DNA from: Actinomycetota bacterium
Lineage (GTDB): Bacteria > Actinomycetota > Acidimicrobiia > Actinomarinales > Actinomarinaceae
Length of the DNA stretch: 38,476 bases
Assembly: GCA_027729925.1 (NCBI GenBank)
Contig: JAQCEB010000005.1
Coordinates: 1-38,476, forward strand
Direction: 5' to 3'
Shown in pieces: positions 1 through 8,390 of this stretch; position 1 is the stretch's first letter; each line of letters begins with the position of its first letter. A program made the translations under genes and the position numbers. The notes under the pieces are model-generated. The model saw only the letters and a program-made list of their open reading frames with translations, was not told the origin of the DNA and did no database searches.

Positions 1-36
1 TCTTTAAATTTACATTAGATAATAATCTTATGCAAG

Positions 37-55
37 AAAATAGCTAATCTATTTT
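37..55 (-). terminator. Weak AT-rich hairpin downstream of metK
   Basis: A perfect 7-bp inverted repeat (37-43 with 49-55, loop 44-48) lies just past the metK stop. The stem has a single G-C pair, so it is thermodynamically weak, and the 3' U-run on the minus strand is short. It could act as the end of the met operon transcript or as a bidirectional element, but by sequence alone it is only a candidate. Confidence 0.3.
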
Positions 56-62
56 TCGCGAA

Positions 63-1151
63 CTAAAAATCTACTTTTTGTTCCCAATTTCTATCAGAAT
101 GTCCAAAATGAGAAAATAAAGTATCTTTTGTATAATCAACATCAAGTAAATTTAATCTTTCAATAATTGATCCTGGTTTCATATCAAACTTACTTACAAA
201 ATCTTGCAAAACTTTATCCTCAACTTTTTGAGTATCGAATAAGTTGATGCTTAATTCGTAAGGATCTGATTTACCAATTGCATAACTAACTCTAACTTGA
301 CATTTATCTGCTAATTCATGCATAACTATATTTTTTGCCAAATGTCTTGCTGCATAAGCAGCGGATCTATCAACCTTACTAGGATCCTTACCAGAAAACG
401 CACCACCGCCAACTGGAACTGTTGGACCGTATGCATCAACGACAATTTTTCTTCCGGTTAATCCTGTATCTCCTGCAGGCCCACCTTTAACAAATGATCC
501 AGAAGGATTTAAGTCTAATTTGTAATTAAACTCAATTACTTGACTAACAAGATTTGAAACAGTTTCTTCTAACTCACTAATATTTATGTTTGGTTGATGT
601 TGAGTTGAAACAACAACTTTTATTACTTCTCCACCAGTTGTTACTTGTACTTTTGAATCCAAATCTAAGTTCTCATCCGAATTTTGAACTGCCCATAATT
701 TCTGCTGAATTTGACGAGAATATTCAAAAGTTTTAGGCATAAAATTACTTGTTTCATTACTAGCAAATCCAACCATGATACCTTGGTCTCCAGCTCCTAA
801 ATCTTGATCATCTTCTACTGCTGAGCGAATCTCTTCAGATTGTGGAGTCAGTACATTTAAAATAGAAAGTTTGTTTAAATCAAAATCAAAAAAGCTGGTT
901 TTAATTGTTTTACTAAGAGCTAACTTAACAATGCTGTTAATTTTTTCGTCATCCATTCCAGCTATTTCACTAATTTCTCCTCCAACGACAACAAGTCCAC
1001 CTTCATGGGTTCCTGTCAGAAAAGTCTCAACAGCAACTTTTGATTTTTTATTTGTCTTTAAAGCTTCAGTTAAGACAGAATCCGAAATAAAATCTGCAAT
1101 TTTATCAGGATGTCCTGGCGAAACAGTTTCAGCGGTTGCAATTTTTTCCAT
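63..1151 (-). CDS. metK: S-adenosylmethionine synthetase
   Basis: This enzyme makes SAM from methionine and ATP in the cytoplasm. The 362-residue product has the family signatures in order: GHPDK at residues 13-17 (ATP site), GAGDQG near 119-124 (methionine/ATP loop) and the glycine-rich GGGAFSGKDPSKVD segment near 246-259. It is slightly shorter than the usual 380-400 residues, but nothing essential appears missing. The ATG lies directly after the metE TAA with no gap, and an AAGGAG ribosome site sits inside the end of metE, so translation is probably coupled. It is the last gene of metF-metE-metK, so its transcription should fall under the SAM riboswitch upstream of metF, giving direct product feedback. 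Confidence 0.97.
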   Translation of the reverse strand: MEKIATAETVSPGHPDKIADFISDSVLTEALKTNKKSKVAVETFLTGTHEGGLVVVGGEISEIAGMDDEKINSIVKLALSKTIKTSFFDFDLNKLSILNVLTPQSEEIRSAVEDDQDLGAGDQGIMVGFASNETSNFMPKTFEYSRQIQQKLWAVQNSDENLDLDSKVQVTTGGEVIKVVVSTQHQPNINISELEETVSNLVSQVIEFNYKLDLNPSGSFVKGGPAGDTGLTGRKIVVDAYGPTVPVGGGAFSGKDPSKVDRSAAYAARHLAKNIVMHELADKCQVRVSYAIGKSDPYELSINLFDTQKVEDKVLQDFVSKFDMKPGSIIERLNLLDVDYTKDTLFSHFGHSDRNWEQKVDF

Positions 1152-3407
1152 TTATAATTTCTCCTTAGCTTTATTCGTTGCATCAACCATATTAGTTAAG
1201 CTTTCTTTAACTTCTGGCCAGCCTCTTGTTTTAAGACCACAATCTGGGTTAATCCAAATTTTATTCAAGTCTAAGCTATTTATGAGTTCTCCAACCCTAT
1301 TTTCCGCATCAACGCCTTGAAGTACAAGTGGTGAGTGAATGTCGTAAACTCCTGGACCGATAGCTCCTCTGTATTTTTCTTTTAAATTAGGATTTACAAG
1401 TTCCATACCGCTTCTTGAAGCTTCTATTGAAAGCACGTCAACATCTAATGCATTGATTGCATCTAAAATTTCATCAAATTCTGAGTAGCACATGTGTGAA
1501 TGAATTTGAGTAGTAGTTTCAACTCCCGAGGATGCAAGTTTGAAAGAATTTACTGCCCAATCTAAATATTCATCTTTATATTTTGAATTAAGTGGCAAGC
1601 CTTCTCTAATTGCTGGTTCATCGATTTGAATTATTTTTATATTATTTTTTTCAAGGTCAATTACTTCGTCTCTTAAAGCTAATCCAATTTGATAAGCAAC
1701 ATCTTTTTTAGAGATATCATCTCTATAAAAACTCCATTGTAGAATCGTTACTGGACCAGTTAACATTCCTTTCATATTCTTTTTAGTTAAGCTCTGAGCA
1801 AAAACTGACCAATCAACAGTCATTGATTTAGGTCTATGAACATCGCCAAATATAATCGGAGGTTTTACGCACCTACTGCCATAACTTTGGACCCAACCAA
1901 ATTTTGAAAATGCAAAGCCTTCTAGTAGTTCTCCAAAATATTCAACCATGTCATTTCTTTCAGCTTCACCATGAACTAAGACATCGATTCCTAAATTTTC
2001 TTGAAACTCAATAGTTTCAGAAATAATTTGTTTTAAGCCATCATTGTATTCATCAATAGAAATTTCTCCGGATTTAAATTGCTTTCTCAAATTTCTTGTT
2101 TTGAGAGTTTGAGGAAAAGATCCAATAGTTGTTGTTGGTAGCAAAGGTATATTTAACGCTTTGGATTGTTTTTCTAATCTAACTTCTCTATCTTCACTTC
2201 TAATAAAATCTTCATCGGATAATTCAGAAACTCTACTCCTAACACTACTTACAACTCTTCCAACTAGTGCTTTGTCGGCAGTTAATCTTTTGCTTTCATA
2301 TTCCATAATTTCTTTTAAATCATTATTATTTGTTAAAGATGAATTGAGGATTCTTAATTCATCTAGTTTTTCTTCAGCGAAAGATAAAATATTTTTTAAA
2401 TTGATATCAAGACCATCTTCATTTTCAAGACTATACGGTGTATGCAACATTGAACACGAACTAGAAATTGAAAAGTTATCAATTCCTAACCCAATTAAAT
2501 TAGAAATCTTCTCATCAAGATTACTTTTCCATATTGTTCTACCGTTTATTAGTCCTATCACAACGTGTTTTTTTAAGGAAATATTAACTATTTCATCTTG
2601 TGAGAAACCTTCATAACAAAGATCTAGATGTATAGACTCAATATTTGAATCTAATATTTCATCTAAAAAACCTTCATACTTTCCAAAATAACCTAAAAGA
2701 TGTATTTTCAAATTAGATTTTTGAATCAATAATTTAAGAGAACTAAAAGCATCATCATTTACCATATGATTTCCGACACCTACACAACCTTCGTCTAGTA
2801 AGACTTCTTTGAATCCAATTTCTTCAAGCATTCTAAATAACTCAAGATAGGCATTAACAATTTTTTGTAGTTTGTTATCGTCTATTCCTTTTTCTTTAGC
2901 TAGCGTAAGTAAAGTTGCTGGACCAATAATCTTAGGTCTGCAATTAAAATTCTTAGATTTTGCTAAATCTAATTCATATTTAAATCTATAAATAGTAGGT
3001 TGAAAATCAAGAGACCAATCAATTTCTGGGACTAGATAGTGATAATTTGTATCAAACCATTTGGTCATATCAAGTGGGGGTTCGTCTTTTTCATTAACCT
3101 TTCCACCTCTTGATGCTTTAAAATATGTTTCTAGATTTTCATGATTTGTATAACCAAATCGTTTTTGGGGAATTCCAAGATGAGTTACAGTGTCAAGAAC
3201 TTGATCATAAAATGAAAAATCTCCAGCTAAAACAGTATCTGCACCATTCTTAGATTGAGTTTCCCAATTATTAGTGATCAGATTGTCAGATACCTCAAAA
3301 ACATCTTTGAGCGTTGAATCCCCTCTCCAATACTTTTCTACAATCCACTTGTATTCTCTATTCTTTCCAACTCTTGGGTATCCAATAATATTTATTTTAT
3401 TCGTCAT
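1152..3407 (-). CDS. metE: Cobalamin-independent methionine synthase
   Basis: MetE transfers the methyl group of 5-methyltetrahydrofolate (polyglutamate) to homocysteine without vitamin B12. At 751 residues it matches the full two-barrel family length (E. coli 753). The C-terminal zinc-site ligands are visible: H638 and C640 in the HSHMC motif, the Glu of SIEASRSG near 662, and C723 in NPDCGLKTR. The N-terminal half retains its barrel, so this is not a short archaeal-type core. It lies 11 bases after metF and abuts metK. A GAAGG ribosome site precedes the ATG. B12 independence of this step is an inference for this locus; a second synthase (MetH) elsewhere cannot be excluded. Confidence 0.97.
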   Translation of the reverse strand: MTNKINIIGYPRVGKNREYKWIVEKYWRGDSTLKDVFEVSDNLITNNWETQSKNGADTVLAGDFSFYDQVLDTVTHLGIPQKRFGYTNHENLETYFKASRGGKVNEKDEPPLDMTKWFDTNYHYLVPEIDWSLDFQPTIYRFKYELDLAKSKNFNCRPKIIGPATLLTLAKEKGIDDNKLQKIVNAYLELFRMLEEIGFKEVLLDEGCVGVGNHMVNDDAFSSLKLLIQKSNLKIHLLGYFGKYEGFLDEILDSNIESIHLDLCYEGFSQDEIVNISLKKHVVIGLINGRTIWKSNLDEKISNLIGLGIDNFSISSSCSMLHTPYSLENEDGLDINLKNILSFAEEKLDELRILNSSLTNNNDLKEIMEYESKRLTADKALVGRVVSSVRSRVSELSDEDFIRSEDREVRLEKQSKALNIPLLPTTTIGSFPQTLKTRNLRKQFKSGEISIDEYNDGLKQIISETIEFQENLGIDVLVHGEAERNDMVEYFGELLEGFAFSKFGWVQSYGSRCVKPPIIFGDVHRPKSMTVDWSVFAQSLTKKNMKGMLTGPVTILQWSFYRDDISKKDVAYQIGLALRDEVIDLEKNNIKIIQIDEPAIREGLPLNSKYKDEYLDWAVNSFKLASSGVETTTQIHSHMCYSEFDEILDAINALDVDVLSIEASRSGMELVNPNLKEKYRGAIGPGVYDIHSPLVLQGVDAENRVGELINSLDLNKIWINPDCGLKTRGWPEVKESLTNMVDATNKAKEKL

Positions 3408-3418
3408 TTAGCCTTCTT

Positions 3419-4288
3419 TCATTTTTTAAATTTTTCATCTAGATTTTTATAAATTTCTTTAAAGGCTTTATATCTATTAAGTGTATAAAAATGAAGTCCA
3501 TCTACATTTTCTTCAATGAGTTCATTACACATTTCTGTTATATATTTAATTCCAAAAGATCTTTCTTGATCTTTTGAATTACATTGTTGAAAACCTTCAT
3601 GTAGCTTTTTAGGTAGTTTTATATCGCAAATTTTTGCAAATCTGATAGCTTGCTCATAACTTATTAAGGGCATAATGCCTGCATAGGTTGGAACGTAATT
3701 ATCAAGAACTTGTATTTTCTTTCTAAAATTTAAATATTCTTGAGAGTCAAAAAATAATTGAGTTGCTGAAAACAAACCTCCTTGGTCGACTTTTATTTTA
3801 TATGTTGAAATCGTTTGATAAATATCATCATCTTCAGGATGGCCTGTGGGAAAAGTTCCAAAACCTATTTTATCAATATTATTTTGTTTTAAATATGCAA
3901 TTAAATCACTTGCATATTCAAATTCACTATTCGTGCTTTCTAAATCATCAATATCCATTAAAAATTCATCTCTCGGACAATCTCCCCTTACAACCAAAAA
4001 TGAATCAATTCTATTTTCTAAATATGTATTAATAATTTTATCTACATCAGTTTTGTCTTTATCGCAACTAGTAATGTGAGCAACTATCTCTGAACGAGAA
4101 AATTTCCTAAAAATTTCAACAGCCCTAATTATTTCTCTATTCTTAGAAAATCCTGCACCATCAGTAAAGGATACAAATGCGGGATCAAAATCTGATAATT
4201 CTATTACTGATTTTTCAAATGATTCATACTCCCTCTCATTTCTAGGAGGGAAAAACTCAAATGATAACTCTAAATTTCTTCCAAACAT
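3419..4288 (-). CDS. metF: 5,10-methylenetetrahydrofolate reductase
   Basis: MetF is an FAD-dependent TIM-barrel enzyme that reduces methylene-THF to methyl-THF, the methyl donor used by MetE next door. The 289-residue protein starts with the family's ELSFEFFPPR segment (residues 7-16) containing the conserved Glu, and has the characteristic HITSCDKD, FLVVRGDCPRDE (folate/FAD region) and SATQLFFD stretches. Length is normal for bacterial MetF. It is the first gene of the met operon. The start ATG is about 20 bases after the riboswitch pseudoknot strand and no convincing Shine-Dalgarno sequence is seen in between, so initiation may depend on the leader structure or be weak. Confidence 0.95.
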   Translation of the reverse strand: MFGRNLELSFEFFPPRNEREYESFEKSVIELSDFDPAFVSFTDGAGFSKNREIIRAVEIFRKFSRSEIVAHITSCDKDKTDVDKIINTYLENRIDSFLVVRGDCPRDEFLMDIDDLESTNSEFEYASDLIAYLKQNNIDKIGFGTFPTGHPEDDDIYQTISTYKIKVDQGGLFSATQLFFDSQEYLNFRKKIQVLDNYVPTYAGIMPLISYEQAIRFAKICDIKLPKKLHEGFQQCNSKDQERSFGIKYITEMCNELIEENVDGLHFYTLNRYKAFKEIYKNLDEKFKK

Positions 4289-4308
4289 AATTTAAACTCA
4301 TTTTGAAG

Positions 4309-4395
4309 AAAGGCTATTTTTTGCAGAATGCCACATTAACTTAGCACCTTGGATAGCCTTCCAGGTTGCTGAGGACTTAACCTCTCAAAATGTAA
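4309..4395 (-). promoter_or_regulatory. SAM riboswitch (SAM-I/SAM-IV superfamily), compact form
   Basis: Read on the minus strand, the leader of metF has the SAM-I/IV core: AGCAACC (4370-4364) and AAGGTGCTAA (4350-4341) flank a P3 hairpin made of ACCT/AGGT plus GGA/TCC (4366-4346). P2 is a very short GAGG/CCTC hairpin (4384-4371). P1 is ACATT/AATGT (4393-4389 with 4337-4333). A small GCA/TGC hairpin follows. The P3 loop AGGCTA (with a flanking A) is perfectly complementary over seven bases to TAGCCTT at 4316-4310, the kind of loop-to-tail pseudoknot known for SAM-IV. No U-tract terminator follows, so control may be translational. The class boundary (SAM-I, SAM-IV or SAM-I/IV variant) is my inference. 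Confidence 0.85.
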
Positions 4396-4399
4396 TTTA

Positions 4400-4427
4400 A
4401 TATTAGTTACCTAAATTAATTATTCAA
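4400..4427 (-). promoter_or_regulatory. Sigma-70-like promoter of the metF-metE-metK operon
   Basis: On the minus strand TTGAAT (4427-4422) and TAATAT (4405-4400) are separated by 16 bases. Transcription starting about 7 bases past the -10 would begin right at P1 of the SAM riboswitch, which is a coherent arrangement. This is a consensus match in A+T-rich DNA, so chance is possible, but the placement relative to the aptamer supports it. Confidence 0.55.
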
Positions 4428-4459
4428 TTTACATAAATAATTATTTCTTTTACTAATCT

Positions 4460-5641
4460 TTGTTTGTGATTAAAGAAATTAAAAACATTTCAAGTCTCTT
4501 AATTTCAGTTGGATTTTCGTCAATAGGTTTTATTGCTGCAGTTACTGTAACCGCTTTAGCTGCTCGAGAAGTTTCAGATAATCCACTATTTGTTGGCTTT
4601 CCTAATGCTCTAGGTGTAGGTGGTGGCGTACTTGGGACTCAAATTTATTATTTTTTATCAAAGAAATACTCTCGTTATGTTGCATTATCAATAACTTTTT
4701 TTGTTGGGGGGTTAGGAGGCTTGATTTCACTTTACAGTCTAATATTAGACTCATTCCTTCTACTTCTGGTAGGTGCTTTCATATTAGGTATTGGTCATTC
4801 GGCTACTTTACAAACTAGATACGCAGCATCATTTGTTTCAAGCGAAAAATTTAAAGCCACATCTCTAGCTTTAGCAGTTTGGTTTTCAGTTTTTGGATCG
4901 GTTTTTGGTCCAAGATTAGTTGGTACTTACTCAGATTTTTTTGATAGCCTTTATGGATCAGATTTGATTGTTGGATATATAATTGCAATGTTTGGAATGT
5001 CACTAGCTGGATTAGCAATAATGTCATTTACCTCTAAAAAAAGCATACTTAGACAAGTTCAAATAAAAGAGACATTCAAACCAGAAGACTCTTCTAGTCA
5101 TAAAGAAGGAAATTTGTTGACCTTACTCCTAGTACTTAACCACTTTGTAATGGTTGTTGTTATGTCGGCAACTCCACTGCATATCAAAGACATAGGAGAA
5201 AGTGTTCAGTTGGTCGGAGTAATTATAAGTTACCACACGCTTGGAATGTTTCTATTATCTCCTATTTTAGGAAAGCTCGTTGATAGAAATGGTTATAGAA
5301 ATTTTACTTTTATTGGTTCGGGAATATTACTTTTGAGTTGCTGTTTAACTTTTTTGAACTCAAGTCCTCTATTTTTAAAAATAGGCCTATATCTGTTAGG
5401 TTTAGGTTGGAATTTTAATTATGTAGCTTTAAGCGATGCTATTTCTAAATTTACAATTAAATATAAAACACCCCTTAATATAAAAAGCGATTCTTTTGTT
5501 TTCGTTGGGAGCTTTGTTGCGCACTCCACCCTTGGCTTAAGTTATATAGTAATTGGATATAAAGGATTGTCTCTTATAGGAATAATCGTAAGTATATATT
5601 TATTACTTAATTTAAAAAAGCTCTCAAAAATTGCTATCTAA
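4460..5641 (+). CDS. MFS transporter, substrate unknown
   Basis: A 393-residue hydrophobic protein with about 12 predicted membrane segments alternating with short polar loops, as in the major facilitator superfamily. A motif-A-like loop GKLVDRNGYR lies between segments 8 and 9. The chosen start is TTG at 4460; a GTG two codons later is an equally possible start, and no ribosome site is evident. Its last base overlaps the ATG of the following glycosylase gene (TAATG), implying cotranscription. It is divergent from the met operon, and the 171 bases between them hold the riboswitch and its promoter. Substrate and direction cannot be read from the sequence. Confidence 0.85.
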   Translation: MFVIKEIKNISSLLISVGFSSIGFIAAVTVTALAAREVSDNPLFVGFPNALGVGGGVLGTQIYYFLSKKYSRYVALSITFFVGGLGGLISLYSLILDSFLLLLVGAFILGIGHSATLQTRYAASFVSSEKFKATSLALAVWFSVFGSVFGPRLVGTYSDFFDSLYGSDLIVGYIIAMFGMSLAGLAIMSFTSKKSILRQVQIKETFKPEDSSSHKEGNLLTLLLVLNHFVMVVVMSATPLHIKDIGESVQLVGVIISYHTLGMFLLSPILGKLVDRNGYRNFTFIGSGILLLSCCLTFLNSSPLFLKIGLYLLGLGWNFNYVALSDAISKFTIKYKTPLNIKSDSFVFVGSFVAHSTLGLSYIVIGYKGLSLIGIIVSIYLLLNLKKLSKIAI

Positions 5642-6246
5642 TGAACACAAAACCTTTTACAAAAAAAGAACTTTATTTAATTTCGAAAGATAAAAATTTA
5701 GCAAAAATTATAAGAAAAAACGGATCAATAAGTTTTTCAAGAAAAAAACAAGACCCTTTTAATAATTTGATAGGGATAATAATTTCACAATTTATTTCAA
5801 CCAAGGCAGCAGATGGCATTAAAAATAATATCTTAAATTTATTTAATAAAAAGCAGTTTGAAATAAATTCATTTAAGAATTTGAACGTAAACGAAATAAA
5901 AGCACTTGGATTGAGCACAAATAAAGCGAGATCTGTTAAAGAAGTTACGAATTATTTTTTGCATCATAAAGTTATAGAAAGAATCTATACACTTGATCAA
6001 AAAGAAAGAGAGGCTGAATTATTAAAACTATTTGGTATAGGTAGATGGAGTGTAGAAATGTTCGAAATGTTTGCTGTTAGAAATATAAATGTTTTTTCTT
6101 CAGGTGATGCTGCTCTTAGGTCAGTAATGATTGAAACTAATATGGTTCAAAAAAACGCAAATTTAAATGATTTTGAAAATTATTCAAAAATCTGGAGTCC
6201 ATTTAAAACAATCGCTTCTTTACACTTGTGGAAGTCTATTGACTAA
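5641..6246 (+). CDS. HhH-GPD DNA glycosylase, AlkA-like (3-methyladenine)
   Basis: The product (201 residues) is a helix-hairpin-helix base-excision glycosylase. The hairpin and following helix are seen in LFGIGRWSVEMFEMFA (about residues 134-149), and the catalytic aspartate is D156 in the SSGDAALR motif, as in the AlkA / 3-methyladenine glycosylase II branch. There is no C-terminal Cys cluster, so it is unlike Nth or MutY. It is shorter than E. coli AlkA because the N-terminal domain is missing, which is common for bacterial homologues. It starts inside the stop codon of the MFS gene and its own stop interlocks with that of the convergent P450 (CTAA at 6243-6246). It is expected to remove alkylated bases. 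Confidence 0.88.
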   Translation: MNTKPFTKKELYLISKDKNLAKIIRKNGSISFSRKKQDPFNNLIGIIISQFISTKAADGIKNNILNLFNKKQFEINSFKNLNVNEIKALGLSTNKARSVKEVTNYFLHHKVIERIYTLDQKEREAELLKLFGIGRWSVEMFEMFAVRNINVFSSGDAALRSVMIETNMVQKNANLNDFENYSKIWSPFKTIASLHLWKSID

Positions 6247-7517
6247 TTTTTTATTTTTAGGAGTACATCTTTAACAGGGTGTGGAATTGGTGTAGGTCTA
6301 ATATTCAATTCACTTTCAATTTCAAAATTTGGATATGTTTGCACAAATTTATAAACTACATTTTTGAATATATAACTTGCAAGAAATTTACCTAAACATG
6401 TGTGCGCACCTCCAGCAAAAGGAAAATATGATTCATTGTTTTGTTCAACATCAATAAATCTTTTTGGGTCAAATTTCTCAGGATTACTCCAATATCTTTC
6501 ATCGTGATGAAGAAGTAAAGGACTAACTGCAATATATTGATCTTTAAGTACTGAGTAATTTTCAACAGTAGTTTCTTCAACAGCACAACGAAGTGAAAAT
6601 GGAACTGGTGGGTATAACCTAATTGATTCTTTAAAAATAGATTCAGCAAATAGTCCATTCTTAAGGTCAGCAATTTTTAACACATCAGTGTTCTGTGCTT
6701 CATTTCTTAATTCTTCAACAAGAAAACTTTCCTTAGCAAGGTTATATATTGAGTTAGTTAAAGTAATAGTAGTTGTATCGTGAGCAGCTAATAATAAAAA
6801 AATCATGTGCTCTGCAATTTCAAAATTTGATAAACCGGAGACTTCTTTATTTGTTAATACAAGTTCTTCAAAAATTGTATTTTTTTCTTTTTGTACAACC
6901 TCCATTGCTTTTTTTTCAAAATAATTAAGTAAATATTTTCTTGCCTTTAAGCCTTTTTTTAATTTTGTAAATGGTAAAGGTGATCTAACAACTGAAGTAG
7001 CAGAAGAAATAGAATCGCTAAACATTTTATTTAATAAATGTGAATCTTCATTGTTAACATTTTGAAAAAATAAATCTAAAGAGATATCGAACATTAGCTG
7101 TTTGATAGAAGAGTATAAATATAATTCTTTCCGAGTTTTTAAGTTTTCTAACCAGTCATCAATCGAGTCTTGAATTATATATAAATAATTTTCTATAGCA
7201 TCATGTCGAAATGACTCTTGTAGTAAAGATCTATGATATTTATGATCTTCAAAATCACGAAGCATTACTCCGTTTTCAAATGTTTTACCTAACGAAAACT
7301 CCCAACCTTTTTTAGAAGAAAAAATATTGTTTTTGTCTAAGAAAATTTCCTTGGTGGAATTTGGGGTTAAAAAAGTCAATACTCTTTCATTTAGCAAAGA
7401 TATTTGAAAAACATCGCCATATTTTTTTTGAACTTTTTTAGTTAATTTAAGAGCATTATTTTGAAACTGAACTGAGTGACCAATATAAGGCAAGCTAGGT
7501 ACAACTGGTGCTTTCAT
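6243..7517 (-). CDS. Cytochrome P450
   Basis: A complete 424-residue P450. The I-helix oxygen-activation motif is AAHDTTT (residues 244-250), the K-helix ExxR is E297-R300 (ESIR), and the heme-binding loop is FAGGAHTCLG with C374 as the thiolate ligand. The N terminus has no obvious membrane anchor, so it should be soluble. The proline-rich start and the RLYPPVPFSLR stretch recall the CYP51/CYP120/CYP26-like group, but the substrate cannot be assigned. No ferredoxin or ferredoxin reductase is adjacent, so it must use redox partners from elsewhere. It converges on the AlkA gene, sharing four bases at the stops. Confidence 0.93.
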   Translation of the reverse strand: MKAPVVPSLPYIGHSVQFQNNALKLTKKVQKKYGDVFQISLLNERVLTFLTPNSTKEIFLDKNNIFSSKKGWEFSLGKTFENGVMLRDFEDHKYHRSLLQESFRHDAIENYLYIIQDSIDDWLENLKTRKELYLYSSIKQLMFDISLDLFFQNVNNEDSHLLNKMFSDSISSATSVVRSPLPFTKLKKGLKARKYLLNYFEKKAMEVVQKEKNTIFEELVLTNKEVSGLSNFEIAEHMIFLLLAAHDTTTITLTNSIYNLAKESFLVEELRNEAQNTDVLKIADLKNGLFAESIFKESIRLYPPVPFSLRCAVEETTVENYSVLKDQYIAVSPLLLHHDERYWSNPEKFDPKRFIDVEQNNESYFPFAGGAHTCLGKFLASYIFKNVVYKFVQTYPNFEIESELNIRPTPIPHPVKDVLLKIKN

Positions 7518-7562
7518 ATTTTAATAATACATAATTGATGAACCGGATAAAACTTAATTTAT

Positions 7563-8390
7563 TTATAGCTCTATCTTTAATAAATCTGTGCCAAGAGTAA
7601 CTTCACCCTTATAGAATTCTTGGATTTTATTTAAAACTACTTTTTCATCAAATACTGGTGGAACAAAGTGATTTAAAATAAGTTTTTTTACACTAGCTTT
7701 ACTGGCTAACTTTCCCACTTGTTCAGGGGTTGAATGATACGCTTTAACATTCTCTAATGTTTCTTTAGACATTCTTTCTGGATGAAAAGTTAATCCCGCA
7801 TAAAGTTCATGAATTAATAAATCTACATTGTTAGATGCATCTTCCAAATTTTTTGAATATGAAGTGTCTCCCGAATAAACAAAAGTTTTTGTTTTATTAA
7901 TTGTTATTTTATAACCAAAAGCTGGCTCTACAGGTAAGTGATTAACTTCAATTGGTGTTATCTCAATGTCATTTATATAAATTAAAGATTTTGTATCTAT
8001 TTCAAAAATCTCATATGTAAGACCGTCCATATTTGGTCTTGCCTCCCAATCTTTTCTTAAATTTAGCTCCTGCTTATATGCCTCTAAAATTGTTTCGAAA
8101 TATTTTTTAATACCTTTAGGACCATATATTTTAAATGGAATATCTCTTCCTGTGTGCCATCCAGATATAAACAATTGGTAAAGATCAACAATATGATCAG
8201 AGTGCAAATGTGTTATAAGTATAAAATCAATTTCAGATGGTAAAATAGAGCACTCACTAAGCCTTTGCGTAACACCTGATCCTGCATCTATTAAAAAATT
8301 TAAATTTTCTGAACTAATCAAAGTGCTGGGGCCAAATCTTTCATGACTTGGTGCTGGACACCCTGTACCAAGTAATATAATCTCGCTCAA
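7563..8390 (-). CDS. Metallo-beta-lactamase-fold hydrolase, RNase Z/arylsulfatase-like
   Basis: A 275-residue MBL-fold protein. The metal motif HLHSDH sits at residues 61-66, and further ligands are likely in VNHLPVEP, the YSGDTSYS loop and the late ILNHF histidine. The N terminus (LLGTGCPAPS..RFGPSTLI) resembles the RNase Z / arylsulfatase-type subgroup. The lack of a recognisable RNase Z flexible arm makes a tRNA 3'-processing role uncertain, and small-molecule hydrolysis is equally possible. The start is TTG, preceded by GGAG at a good distance, and overlaps the TGA of holB by four bases. It is therefore the last gene of the MFS-tmk-holB unit. Confidence 0.85.
   Translation of the reverse strand: MSEIILLGTGCPAPSHERFGPSTLISSENLNFLIDAGSGVTQRLSECSILPSEIDFILITHLHSDHIVDLYQLFISGWHTGRDIPFKIYGPKGIKKYFETILEAYKQELNLRKDWEARPNMDGLTYEIFEIDTKSLIYINDIEITPIEVNHLPVEPAFGYKITINKTKTFVYSGDTSYSKNLEDASNNVDLLIHELYAGLTFHPERMSKETLENVKAYHSTPEQVGKLASKASVKKLILNHFVPPVFDEKVVLNKIQEFYKGEVTLGTDLLKIEL

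Noticed and set aside
871..1320. Plus-strand open frame opposite metK/metE
   Set aside because: It is a shadow of strongly supported minus-strand genes, crosses their junction and has no recognisable domain.
2161..2616. Plus-strand open frame of 151 codons opposite metE
   Set aside because: It is composed of low-complexity Ser/Leu-rich sequence antisense to a conserved MetE region; no independent evidence.
4309..4395. Other riboswitch classes (cobalamin, SAM-II, SAH, THF) for the metF leader
   Set aside because: The AGCAACC/GGTGCTAA core and P3 geometry are specific to the SAM-I/SAM-IV superfamily; no B12-box-like sequence is seen.
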